64,000 bases of DNA from Okeania sp. SIO3I5 (GTDB taxonomy: Bacteria > Cyanobacteriota > Cyanobacteriia > Cyanobacteriales > Microcoleaceae): contig NZ_JAAHHT010000031.1 in assembly GCF_010672085.1 (NCBI RefSeq), positions 1 to 64,000 on the forward strand, in the 5' to 3' direction. Both the position numbers and the translations under genes were made by a program. This document shows, piece by piece, positions 9,601-17,430 of this stretch (positions within the stretch are counted from its first letter, which is position 1; the number at the start of each line of letters is the position of its first letter). The notes below the pieces were generated by a model. That model was not told the origin of the DNA. It did not search any database and saw only the letters and a program-made list of their open reading frames with translations.

Positions 9601-10660
9601 TAGTGTCAGTATCAGTAACGATAGCAAAACCATTGTTTCTGGCAGCGATGACAAGACCATCAAAGTCTGGAATCTGGAAATGGGAGCAGAAATCCGCACT
9701 CTCACAGGACACGATGGCAGTGTCACAAGCGTCAGTATCAGTAAGGATGGCAAAACCATTGTTTCTGGCAGCGATGACAAGACCATCAAAGTCTGGAATC
9801 TGAAAACGGGAGAGGAAATCGGCACTCTCACAGGACACGATGGCAGTGTCACAAGCGTCAGTATTAGTAACGATAGCAAAACCATTGTTTCTGGCAGTTT
9901 AGACAGAACTATCAAAGTCTGGAATCTGGAAATGGGAGCAGAAATCCGCACTCTCAAAGGACACGGTGGCAGTGTCACAAGCGTCAGTATCAGTAACGAT
10001 AGCAAAACCATTGTTTCTGGCAGTAGTGACACCACCATCAAGGTCTGGAATCTCAAGGCGGGAACTGAGTTGTACACTCTCACGGGACATGATGAATTGG
10101 TCTGGGACGTCAGTATCAGCAATGATAGCAAAACCATTGTTTCTGGCAGTTTAGACAGAACTATCAAAGTCTGGAATCTGGAAACGGGAGAGAAAATCCG
10201 TACTCTCAAAGGACACGATGGCTGGGTCACAAGCGTCAGTATCAGTAAGGATGGCAAAACCATTGTTTCTGGCAGTTTAGACAGAACTATCAAAGTCTGG
10301 AATCTGGAAACGGGAGAGGAAATCCACACTCTCAAAGGACACGATAGCTTGGTCACAAGGGTCAGTATCAGTAACGATAGCAAAACCATTGTTTCTCGCA
10401 GTTTAGAAGGTGCAATCAAAGTCTGGAATCTCGAAGCGGGAGCCGAGAACCACACTCTCACAGGATACGATGGCTGGGTCACAAGCGTCAGTATCAGTAA
10501 CGATAGCAAAACCATTGTTTCTGGCAGTTATGACAAAACCGTCAAAGTCTGGAATATAGACTTTGACTGGTTAATGGAACGTAGCTGCGACTGGGTGAGA
10601 AATTATTTGCAGCACAATCCCAACGTTACTGAAGAAGAGCGTCGTCTGTGTGATCTATAG
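6605..10660 (+). CDS. nSTAND1 NTPase with adaptor-like N-terminus, TM segment and 14 WD40 repeats
   Basis: A 1351-aa protein. Residues 1-75 carry the adaptor-like motif GKFNVSIDEGREIHIGD plus a short helix. After a Tyr-rich linker comes the nSTAND1 module: CPYRGLFSFGPEDAEYFFGRD, Walker A GASGSGKSS (about 162-170), Walker B TLLIADQFEEIY (about 253-264), and a winged-helix region ending near VEVVHEALVKNWGRL. A long coiled coil and one hydrophobic helix (about 609-631) lead to an Asn-Gln-Arg-Lys heptad stutter, then 14 WD40 blades (about 716-1318), enough for two seven-bladed propellers. STAND proteins are NTP-driven switches: the WD40 part would sense a ligand and the N-terminal adaptor would recruit effectors such as the upstream caspase (inference). 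The blades are nearly identical in DNA, and blade 6 has a 19-residue insertion. Confidence 0.92.
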   Translation: MAISNNPNDIINRIQSGNWNNSDLESLRQLLLNNDQETLQQLGKFNVSIDEGREIHIGDRYYLNWNNEAIQAVVEVLRQGKAVAVFNPTGKVTIYNYYNYYREETTTASVNTTEETDNLPCPYRGLFSFGPEDAEYFFGRDVFIEELYEATQTNNFIPVLGASGSGKSSVIFAGLVPRLLTVGNWKFTHFRPGTDPFHGLAKALVPLYATNLDETDRIAQARKLAGYFQDNSVLLSDVFEQIQHNYPQSRTLLIADQFEEIYSLCRDEQIRRNFLDLLLNTFQSLREKSSLSTVLVATMRADFLGNVLAYPPLAEVLRNDVKIRSMNWQELREIIEKPAEKLGVNFEAGLVERILKDVDKQPGNLPLLEFALTELWQKRLGKILTHNSYEEIGEVSGALTRYADDKFDKLNSEEKERVRRIFIQLVQPGEGTEDTRRVATKAELNESNWELVRKLADARLVVTSRAVIVGATENNSEQETVEVVHEALVKNWGRLREWMEVDREFRSWQEQLRSAMRQWEANGRDQDLLWRGAALAKAEEELQERSEDLGVEKLFILESVGERDQLQQVEAERKRRDLETAQQLAKAQAKALEESKAREVQQKQANKKLLVRAIFLGVASVIAIIAAGLAWNQTKLAWNQRKLARNQRKLARNQKKEAQLNLANSRARNSMSLLSQGKDLDAFLEAIRAGKILQKYQAKDPQVLGALIGNIYEGRERERLQGHDSKVKSVSISNDGKTIVSGSYDNTIKVWNLETGEKIRTLTGHDDGVNSVSITKDGQTIVSGSDDKTIKVWNLETGEEIRTLTGHDAWVKSASITNDGTTIVSGSYDNTIKVWNLETGEKIRTLTGHDDGVNSVSITKDGQTIVSGSDDKTIKVWNLETGEEIRTLTGHDGWVTSASITNDGTTIVSGSYDQTIKIWNLETGEEIRTLTGHDSWVKSVSISNDGKTIVSGSDDRKTDNDSGGPLFGKIINSDQTIKVWNLKTGEEIRTLTGHDNRVNSVSISNDSKTIVSGSDDKTIKVWNLEMGAEIRTLTGHDGSVTSVSISKDGKTIVSGSDDKTIKVWNLKTGEEIGTLTGHDGSVTSVSISNDSKTIVSGSLDRTIKVWNLEMGAEIRTLKGHGGSVTSVSISNDSKTIVSGSSDTTIKVWNLKAGTELYTLTGHDELVWDVSISNDSKTIVSGSLDRTIKVWNLETGEKIRTLKGHDGWVTSVSISKDGKTIVSGSLDRTIKVWNLETGEEIHTLKGHDSLVTRVSISNDSKTIVSRSLEGAIKVWNLEAGAENHTLTGYDGWVTSVSISNDSKTIVSGSYDKTVKVWNIDFDWLMERSCDWVRNYLQHNPNVTEEERRLCDL
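8752..10550 (+). repeat. 126-bp coding repeat, 14 WD40 blades
   Basis: Each blade is 42 codons with the core IVSGSxDxTIKVWNLxTGExIRTL. Blades 1-2 and 3-4 are an almost exact 252-bp duplication: the DNA from about 8829 recurs at 9081. This indicates recent amplification or gene conversion. The only spacing break is in blade 6 (about 9471-9527), where an extra stretch (RKTDNDSGGPLFGKIINSD) interrupts the D-x-x-x-K-V-W strand. Confidence 0.9.
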
Positions 10661-10687
10661 CATTCAGCATTCAGCTAGGAGGAAAAA

Positions 10688-10890
10688 TTATCCAAATTGA
10701 GGATAATTATAATCAACCACATTATCTATCTGGCGGGCTAAAGCAATACTACGAGAGCTTCTAATTATATCAAATCCGCTGGCTACGGTTCCCGATAAAT
10801 CGGAGTGATATAATTCTACCATCAGTATTGGTGAAAACTCCAAGTTGGTGGAGGGTTTGGAGACCAAACCCCTACAGTCTTGAATTCTAC
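10688..10890. other. spacer with degenerate gene or MITE remnants
   Basis: On the minus strand a short frame reads SSRSIALARQIDNVVDYNYPQF and looks protein-like, but upstream it runs into ATATCAAATCCGCTGG, a decayed family-A end, and then into a GGTTTGGAGACCAAACCCC fragment of family C. It is best read as a gene remnant overwritten by repeats. No intact gene is called. Confidence 0.3.
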
Positions 10891-10892
10891 CG

Positions 10893-11856
10893 AAAAACCA
10901 GCGCTCGCGAGAACTGCTGTAACTATTGTCCAATAGATAAATGAAAATCAGCGGTCGCGAAAACTGTTGTAACTATTGTCCAATAGATAAATCAAAATTA
11001 GCGCTCGCGAGAACTGCTGTAACTATTGTCCAATAGATAAATCAAAATCAATCTCGGAAAAATCAGCGCTCGCGAGAACTACTGTAACTATTGTCCAATA
11101 AATAAATCAAAATCAACGATCGCCAAAACTGCTGTAACTATTGTCCAATAGAGCCATAAAAATCAATCTCGAAAAAATCAATGATCGTGAACACTGCTGT
11201 AACTATTGTCCAATAGAGCCATAAAAATCAACCTGGGAAAAATCAATGATCGCGAAAACTGTTGTAACTATTGTCCAATAGATAAATCAAAATTAGCGCT
11301 CGCGAGAACTGCTGTAACTATTGTCCAATAGATAAATGAAAATCAGCGCTCGCGAGAACTGCTGTAACTATTGTCCAATAGATAAATAAAAATCAGCGCT
11401 CGTGAACACTGCTGTAACTATTGTCCAATAGATAAATAAAAATCAACCTGGGAAAAATCAGCGCTCGCGAACACTGCTGTAACTATTGTCCAATAGATAA
11501 ATAAAAATCAATCTCGGAAAAATCAGCGCTCGCAAAAACTGCTGTAACTATTGTCCAATAGATAAATGAAAATCAGCGCTCGCGAACACTGCTGTAACTA
11601 TTGTCCAATAGATAGATAAAAATCAATCTCGGAAAAATCAGCGCTCGCGAAAACTGTTGTAACTATTGTCCAATAGATAAATAAAAATCAACGCTCGCGA
11701 ACACTGCTGTAACTATTGTCCAATAGAGCCATAAAAATCAATCTCGGAAAAATCAGCGATCGCCAAAACTGGTGTAACTATTGTCCAATAAAGCCATAAA
11801 AATCAATCTCGGAAAAATCAGCGATCGCGAACACTGCTGTAACTATTGTCCAATAG
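10893..11856. repeat. long tandem array, about 17 units, each with a CTATTG-TC-CAATAG fold-back
   Basis: The constant core is CTGTAACTATTGTCCAATAG, seen about 17 times. The core is separated by GATAAATnAAAATCAGCGCTC-type spacers (unit about 49 bp) or by the same plus an extra CAATCTCGGAAAAAT segment (unit about 65 bp). Every core contains the inverted pair CTATTG/CAATAG with a 2-nt centre. The variable arm is GCGCTCGCGA or GCGATCGC (HIP1-like). The segments between cores are themselves repeated, not unique, so this is not a CRISPR array. It is tandem and non-coding. Confidence 0.9.
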
Positions 11857-11951
11857 ATCGACAGGACTTACGCAGAACCCCCATATCTAGTAAGGGCGAA
11901 TGCCATTCGCCCCTACAGATCGCCTATATAGCAACCGCTATTCTTTCTTTC

Positions 11952-11984
<33 letters not shown>

Positions 11985-11987
11985 TCT

Positions 11988-13349
11988 TCAAACACGAGTT
12001 GCTCTATTAACAGTATTTTGTTCTACTTCTCTAGCTTTTTTACCACGCCAAAGTATTCTTATTGGCGTACCTGTAAATCCTAAATGTTGACGAAATTGAC
12101 TTTGGATATAACGCCGATAATTGTCAGGAAAACGTTTAGGATCGTTAACAAATAATGCCATTGTTGGTGGTTTACTTGTTACTTGAGTTCCATAATAAAT
12201 TTTACCTTGACGCCCTTGACGGCTAGTCGGAGGAGAATTCCAACTAACTGCTTCTTCTAATACTTCATTAATTACTGAAGTTGTGACTCGACGTTGATAT
12301 TCATTAGCTGCATTATCAATCAAATCTATAATTTTTTCTACTCGTTTTCCAGTTAATGCACTAACAAAAATCATCTCAGCCCATTCCATAAAATATAGTC
12401 GCGATTTTACTTCCTGTTCGTAAGTATAAATAGTATAAGTATCTTTTTCTACAGCATCCCATTTATTCACGACAATAACACAGGCTCTACCATCTTCAAT
12501 AATCCGATTTGCTAATTTTTGGTCTTGCTCTGTTACCCCATCTAAAGCATCAATTACAAACAGCACAACTTCGGCGCGACGAATAGCTTTAAAAGCTCGA
12601 TTAATCCCAAAAAATTCTGCTCCATATTCGACATTTTTCTTCTTTCTAATTCCGGCAGTATCTATCAAACGATAAGTCTTGCCATTGCGTTCAACTACAG
12701 TATCAATAGCATCTCTTGTAGTGCCAGAAATCGGACTAACAATTGCCCGTTTTTCCCCAATAAATGCGTTTAATAAACTCGATTTACCCACATTCGGACG
12801 ACCAACAATTGCTATTTTAATTTCATTAGTTTCAGGTATTTCTTCTATGCTCGGTAAATAGGTAATTAAATCATCCAATAATTCCCCAGTACCATTGCCA
12901 TGAATACCAGAAATAGGATAAGGTTCTCCTAAACCTAATTCCCAAAACATAGCAGCTTGAGTCAATCCTTCTTTGATAGATTCGCATTTATTAACTGCTA
13001 GGAGAGTCGGAACAGATTGTTGACGTAACCATTGGGCAATTTCTTCATCACCGCCAGTAATACCCGTTTGTCCATCTACGACAAAAATGGCCACACTTGC
13101 TTCTGCTAGAGCGGCCATAGCTTGTTCGCGGATGAGGGGTAAAAATTCCGTATTATCATCAAATACTAAACCTCCAGTATCCACAACCTGAAACTCTCGG
13201 TCTCGCCAATATGCGTCACGATACGTGCGATCGCGTGTTATACCTGGTTCGTCGTGGACAATGGCATCTTTACTTTCGGCCAAGCGATTAACAATTGTGG
13301 ACTTTCCCACATTTGGCCTGCCAATAATAGCTACAATAGGTAAGGACAT
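11988..13349 (-). CDS. der: ribosome-assembly GTPase Der (EngA)
   Basis: A 453-aa protein with two tandem GTPase domains and a C-terminal KH-like domain, the standard Der layout and length. Domain 1: [12 protein letters not shown], then [16 protein letters not shown] and NKCES. Domain 2: [12 protein letters not shown], then [21 protein letters not shown] and NKWDAVEKD. The KH-like end covers about 355-453. Der binds the 50S precursor and is essential for large-subunit maturation; it is cytoplasmic. The gene is monocistronic here. Upstream lies GATAACT-repeat spacer, and downstream are CTCCTGACTCC direct repeats and the big tandem array. Nothing odd is seen in the protein. Confidence 0.97.
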   Translation of the reverse strand: MSLPIVAIIGRPNVGKSTIVNRLAESKDAIVHDEPGITRDRTYRDAYWRDREFQVVDTGGLVFDDNTEFLPLIREQAMAALAEASVAIFVVDGQTGITGGDEEIAQWLRQQSVPTLLAVNKCESIKEGLTQAAMFWELGLGEPYPISGIHGNGTGELLDDLITYLPSIEEIPETNEIKIAIVGRPNVGKSSLLNAFIGEKRAIVSPISGTTRDAIDTVVERNGKTYRLIDTAGIRKKKNVEYGAEFFGINRAFKAIRRAEVVLFVIDALDGVTEQDQKLANRIIEDGRACVIVVNKWDAVEKDTYTIYTYEQEVKSRLYFMEWAEMIFVSALTGKRVEKIIDLIDNAANEYQRRVTTSVINEVLEEAVSWNSPPTSRQGRQGKIYYGTQVTSKPPTMALFVNDPKRFPDNYRRYIQSQFRQHLGFTGTPIRILWRGKKAREVEQNTVNRATRV

Positions 13350-13585
13350 ATTTCAGTTATAGCGCTACGCGCTAGGGAATAGGGAATAGGGAATAGGGAA
13401 TAGTAAGCTGTCAGAAGGTTTCAGGATTTATAAGTTTCCTAACCTTTGCTTCGACTGCTATATCAGTTATCAGTTATCAGTATTTCCTACTGAAATAGGA
13501 GGTTTAAAATACTGAAGTTTATTCTTTTCATTTCCCTAAAAAGGGGATGCTTGAGACCTTATTTTTTGGTCAATTTTAATTAGTA

Positions 13586-13867
13586 AGGACTTACGCAAAG
13601 AAACCGGGTTTTTAGGATAAATTGTTGTTTTTAACAATTAACAATGAGGAAAAAACCGGTTTCTCGGTTCCCCTAGCTAAGTCCGCAAAGAAACCGGGTT
13701 TTTAGGATAAATTGTTGTTTTTAACAATTAACACTGAGGAAAAAAATCGGTTTCTCGGTTCCCCTAGGTAAGTCCGCAAAGAAACCGGGTTTTTAGGATA
13801 AATCGTTGTTTTTAACAATTAACATTGAGGAAAAAACCCGGTTTCTCGGTTCGCCTGCGTAAGTCCT
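13586..13867. repeat. repeat family F with triplicated interior (about 90-bp period)
   Basis: The outer ends form an inverted repeat, AGGACTTACGCA on the left and TGCGTAAGTCCT on the right. The interior (GCAAAGAAACCGGGTTTTTA ... GGTTTCTCGGTT) is present three times with starts near 13595, 13685 and 13776. Each unit can fold through AAACCGGGTTT/AAACCCGGTTT. The remaining spacer up to 14060 is AT-rich with no gene seen. Confidence 0.8.
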
Positions 13868-14060
13868 GTTAGTTTAGGTAAATAAAAAATATTTCAATTT
13901 TAATTATAGCAATAATTTTAAAGAAGCGGTCACCACTCAGCAATTAGTAGGATTATTTTTTTTAAGATTTAGAAGAAGATTTAAACTTTTCCCTATCGTC
14001 CAACCCATTTTCCCTACTCTCTGATATTTGACAACTCTGAAAACGAGATAAAAGTAATTC

Positions 14061-14492
14061 CTAACCTACACGAGCAAAACGAGCTTGCCAGTACATCCCG
14101 AAAGTAGTCGGCACTAACCAACTCACAGGCAAATGTCCAACTGGGGCATTAATATCAAAAATTATATTGTCATAGTTTAACCAGCGATCGCCTATACGCC
14201 ATCCGACTATTTCTGCTAGTTGAGCGTAGTTTCTTTGGACTTTTTGATAAATATTATTTATCATGCTAAATCCAAAACGTTTTTGACTATATTTAAGCCA
14301 AAGTCTATCAATTATAATTAAATCATTACAGGGAAATTTCTCAATATCTTTCTGAGTTAATAGCAGGTTATCTCTTTGCTCTGCACCTGCTATTTTTAAC
14401 ATAATTCGTCTAGTTTCCCGATCCGCTTCTTGCCAATTTTTTACTACTAATAAATTTTGCAGTTGACTGAATTTGTTGGTCATGTTCAACAA
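14061..14492 (-). CDS. stand-alone GUN4-domain protein
   Basis: A 143-aa protein made almost only of a GUN4 domain: LQNLLVVKNWQEADRETRRI, DIEKFPCNDLIIIDRLWLKYS, FGFSMINNIYQKV, LAEIVGWRIGDRW and IIFDINAPVGHLPVSW. It resembles the C-terminal half of the 3195 protein (the F-P-C-x-D and D-x-x-W positions are the same). It lacks the extra N-terminal helical domain of the chlorophyll-pathway GUN4, so it is probably a paralogue for porphyrin-linked sensing (inference). The start could be MLNMTNKFS or the internal MTNKFS. The second is favoured because MTNKFS is the part copied in the upstream repeat array. Confidence 0.82.
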   Translation of the reverse strand: MLNMTNKFSQLQNLLVVKNWQEADRETRRIMLKIAGAEQRDNLLLTQKDIEKFPCNDLIIIDRLWLKYSQKRFGFSMINNIYQKVQRNYAQLAEIVGWRIGDRWLNYDNIIFDINAPVGHLPVSWLVPTTFGMYWQARFARVG

Positions 14493-14581
14493 TTAATAAT
14501 GAATAATTACCTCTCCTTGAAAAGAAGAGGATTGACTCGAAGGAAAATTTTTATTTATTATCCCCTATCCAAGGGGAGGCT

Positions 14582-14972
14582 TTAAACCAAAAAATTTCGG
14601 TAACTTCTGTTATTAATTTCACAATTATAGTAATATAAAATCATTTGTGAGTCAAAATTGTAGTGGTTTGGAGACCAAACCCCTACGATAAAATCTGACA
14701 ACTTATTACTGAATTTGTTATCATGGTAACTTCTGTTATTAATTTCACAATTATAGCAATATAAAATCATTTGTGAGTCAAAATTGTAGTGGTTTGGAGA
14801 CCAAACCCCTACGATAAAATCTGACAACTTATTACTGAATTTGTTAGTCATGGTAACTTCTGTTATTAATTTCACAACTATAGTAATATAAAATCATTCG
14901 TGAGAAAAAATTGTAGTGGTTTGGAGACCAAACCCCTACGATAAAATCTGACAACTTATTTAGGATTGCTAT
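14582..14972. repeat. 126-bp tandem array made from the GUN4 gene 5' end plus MITE family C
   Basis: Three units with a period of 126-127 bp (the GAGACCAAACCCC sequence at 14671, 14797 and 14924). Each unit contains a family-C MITE body (GTAGTGGTTTGGAGACCAAA ... ATTGCTATA). On the minus strand at least two units also carry ATGACTAACAAATTCAGT, the first codons of the adjacent GUN4 gene (MTNKFS). The outermost right end is a full family-C terminus (TAGGATTGCTATA). Confidence 0.8.
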
Positions 14973-15032
14973 ACATATTGTCTATCTAAATTTAGAATAG
15001 ACTTAACCGTTAAAGAAAATTACAATTCTCAG

Positions 15033-16166
15033 ATGATTAAATCCACAAAAACTTTAACTTTAGGAGATCATGCTATTCCTTTTGTTTTGCTCGACCAATC
15101 GGAGGAATTATTCTATTTCAGAGATGAAGCTGGTAAGCCAACAATTCTAATTTTTTATGCCTCTGATGAAATTCCTGGTTGTCAAGATATAGCTTTTGCA
15201 TTTCGAGACTTAATATCTACTTTTAATAAGTTTGATTCACAAGTTTATATAGTTAGCTCTGATTCACCAAAAGTTCATCAAAAATTTGCTGAAGAATATA
15301 ATATTCCTTTTCCATTGCTGTCAGATTCTCAGAATAAAATTAGTCGTCAATATGGTGTTTGTTTTCCTGGAGATAATGACCAGGAAAATATGCCATATAG
15401 GCGGACAGCTTTTTTGCTCGATCCTAACCAAAGAATAGTTAAAATTTATCATCTCAAGTATTTATCAAGTAGTATTGAAGCAATTTTAAAAGATATTAAA
15501 AATATACTGCCTAAAGAGGAACCGCGTCATATTCAGGTGCAGGCTCCGGTACTCTTAATTCCTAATGTTTTTTCTCTAGAATATTGTAATTCTTTGATTG
15601 ATATTTGGCGTACAAAAGGTAATGATGAATCAGGTTTTATGCGTAAACAAGGTGAGCAAACTGTTGGATATATCGACCACACTCATAAGATTAGAAGAGA
15701 CCATTTTGTGAGAGATGAAAAAACTATTAACAGTTTAAATAAAGTGATGAACTCAAGGGTATTTCCGGAGATTAAAAAAGCTTTTAATTTTAATGTTACT
15801 AGACAAGAAAGGTATAGAATAGCTTGTTATGATGGCAGTCTTGGTGGTTTTTTTAATAGACACCGAGACAATACTACGCCGGGTACGATACATCGCATAT
15901 TTGCTATGACATTAAATTTGAATGTAGAGGAATATGAGGGAGGGTTTTTAACGTTTCCAGAATACGGACCTCATTTGTACAAACCTGATACTGGTAGTGC
16001 GGTGATTTTTTCTTCTTCTTTGATGCACGAAGCTACTCCCGTGACATCTGGTTTAAGGTTTGCACTTTTGAATTTTTTCTATGGAGATAAAGAGTCAGAA
16101 GCGAGGAATAATTATGAAAATAGAGCGCAGAATGATTATAATGCGGTGGTGAAACTGAATAGTTAG
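15033..16166 (+). CDS. peroxiredoxin-like / 2-oxoglutarate-Fe(II) dioxygenase fusion
   Basis: A 377-aa protein. Residues 1-165 form an AhpC/TSA (BCP-type) peroxiredoxin domain. GKPTILIFYASDEIPGCQDI places a Cys at the peroxidatic position, and SRQYGVCFPG follows. Residues 175-365 form a prolyl-4-hydroxylase-like 2OG oxygenase: iron ligands in NRHRDNTTPG (H-x-D) and SSLMHEATPV (distal His), and the 2OG-binding Arg in TSGLRFALLNFF. The likely activity is hydroxylation of a protein or small-molecule substrate, with a linked redox domain. The substrate is unknown. The gene is alone between two repeat arrays, and its 3' end runs into an AATTCAGAATTGAG array right after the stop. Confidence 0.88.
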   Translation: MIKSTKTLTLGDHAIPFVLLDQSEELFYFRDEAGKPTILIFYASDEIPGCQDIAFAFRDLISTFNKFDSQVYIVSSDSPKVHQKFAEEYNIPFPLLSDSQNKISRQYGVCFPGDNDQENMPYRRTAFLLDPNQRIVKIYHLKYLSSSIEAILKDIKNILPKEEPRHIQVQAPVLLIPNVFSLEYCNSLIDIWRTKGNDESGFMRKQGEQTVGYIDHTHKIRRDHFVRDEKTINSLNKVMNSRVFPEIKKAFNFNVTRQERYRIACYDGSLGGFFNRHRDNTTPGTIHRIFAMTLNLNVEEYEGGFLTFPEYGPHLYKPDTGSAVIFSSSLMHEATPVTSGLRFALLNFFYGDKESEARNNYENRAQNDYNAVVKLNS

Positions 16167-16179
16167 AATTTAGAATTTA

Positions 16180-16745
16180 AAATTCAGAATTGAGAAGTAA
16201 TTCCTGATGCTCGTTTGAGAATTTATAGGCGTTATTTAAAATTCAGAATTGAGAAGTAATTCCTGATGCTCGTTTGAGAATTTATAGGCATTATTTAAAA
16301 TTCAGAATTGAGAATTCAGAATTGAGAAGTAATTCCTGATGCTCGTTTGAGAATTTATAGGCGTTATTTAAAATTCAGAATTGAGAATTCAGAATTGAGA
16401 AGTAATTCCTGATGCTCGTTTGAGAATTTATAGGCGTTATTTAAAATTCAGAATTGAGAAGTAATTCCTGATGCTCGTTTGAGAATTTATAGGCGTTATT
16501 TAGAATTCAGAATTGAGAATTGAGAATTTAGAAGTAATTCCTGATGCTCGTTTGAGAATTTATAGGCGTTATTTAGAATTCAGAATCGAGAATTGAGAAT
16601 TGAGAATTTAGAAGTAATTCCTGATGCTCGTTTGAGAATTTATAGGCGTTACTTAGAATTGAGAATTGAGAATTGAGAATTGAGAATTGAGAATTCAAAA
16701 TTTAGAAGTAATTCCTGAGTGAGTTTGAGAATTTATAGGCGTTAT
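16180..16745. repeat. tandem array, 8 units of AAGTAATTCCTGATGCTCGT type
   Basis: Eight units of about 60-80 bp. Each has the constant part AAGTAATTCCTGATGCTCGT followed by TTGAGAATTTATAGGCGTTA, separated by variable numbers of AATTCAGAATTGAG. The last unit runs into a short reading frame (16735-16881). Unit length varies because the AATTGAG stretch itself expands. Confidence 0.85.
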
Positions 16746-16881
16746 GTGAAGGAAAAAACTTCTAAACAAGATTTGCTATTACAAGAAAGTCAAGAACAAC
16801 TAGAAAAACAGAAAAATCAAACCAAAATTTTCTATCTCACTCCTGATGATAATTGTTTATGCAAATCTAGAGTAAAAATTT
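16735..16881 (+). pseudogene. 3' remnant of a coding gene
   Basis: A stop-free frame reads RRYVKEKTSKQDLLLQESQE, then QLEKQKNQTKIFYLTPDDN, and ends with SRVKI at TAA. It has the look of a helical protein tail but no start codon. Its 5' edge is the last unit of the tandem array: the repeated TTTATAGGCGTTA encodes YRRY. The array therefore probably arose by re-duplication inside this former gene. The family is unknown. Confidence 0.35.
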
Positions 16882-16940
16882 AATCTGATATATAGCAATT
16901 CCCATAGTTATGAGGTACATTCACAATCCCCCTAAATCCC

Positions 16941-17320
16941 CCTTTGTAAGGGGGACTTTGAAGGTTCCCCCCTTATCAAGCTATCCCTTATAAAGAACTC
17001 CTGAAAACCTTGTGGGGAGGAGGGGGAGGATGGGGAGGAGGGGGAGGATGGGGAGGAGGGGGAGGATGGGGAGGATGGGGAGGATGGGGAGGAGGGGGAG
17101 GATGGGGATACGGAAGTTACATGAATAAAAGCGGATTTTTCTGCCACACCTGTGACACCTGTGACACCTCCCACACTTCCCACACCTCCCACACCTCCCA
17201 CACTTCCTACACCTCCCACACTTCCCACACGAACCCACCCTCTCCTACTTTTTTCTAGGCGTGACAATAAATTGACCCTGCCTTTGTAAGGGGGACTTTG
17301 AAGGTTCCCCCCTTATCAAG
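16941..17320. repeat. composite minisatellite element flanked by a 40-bp direct duplication
   Basis: The 40 bases at 16941-16980 recur exactly at 17281-17320 (both begin CCTTTGTAAGGGGGACTTTG). Between them lies a 300-bp block: a GGGGAGGAT/GGGGAGGAG run (17010-17110), a unique ATGAATAAAAGCGGA centre, a CACACCTCC run (17150-17230) and a CAATAAATTGACCCTG end. A sister block lies at 46500-46740. The host is a TATAGCAATTCCC...ACTGCTATA MITE. The long Gly- or Ser-rich open frames through it come from the 9-bp period, not from a gene. Confidence 0.75.
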
Positions 17321-17430
17321 GGGGGTTAGGGGGGATCTAAAACTGTACTTCTTATTTTAAATAACTGCTATACTTTCTCAAGATTAATTTCAGAAAATAG
17401 TCGAATAAATTAGAGGAAATTTAACTAATT

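Noticed and set aside
8723-10515. Long minus-strand frames (226 and 392 aa) and plus-strand alternatives opposite the WD40 repeats
   Set aside because: They are mirror-frame shadows of the 126-bp coding repeat (126 is a multiple of three, so frames stay open); the WD40 frame has clear protein structure.
10893-11856. CRISPR array
   Set aside because: Units recur regularly, but the segments between constant cores are themselves repeated copies rather than unique spacers, unit length alternates, and no cas gene is present.
14582-14875. 97-aa minus-strand protein with two repeats
   Set aside because: It is the tandem array of the GUN4 gene start plus MITE; the repeat of CEINNRSY and SDFIVGVWSPN comes from MITE sequence.
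17010-17258. Gly/Trp-rich 82-aa protein and the Ser/Pro-rich frames opposite
   Set aside because: They are translations of the GGGGAGGAT and CACACCTCC runs; the frame stays open only because the period is nine.
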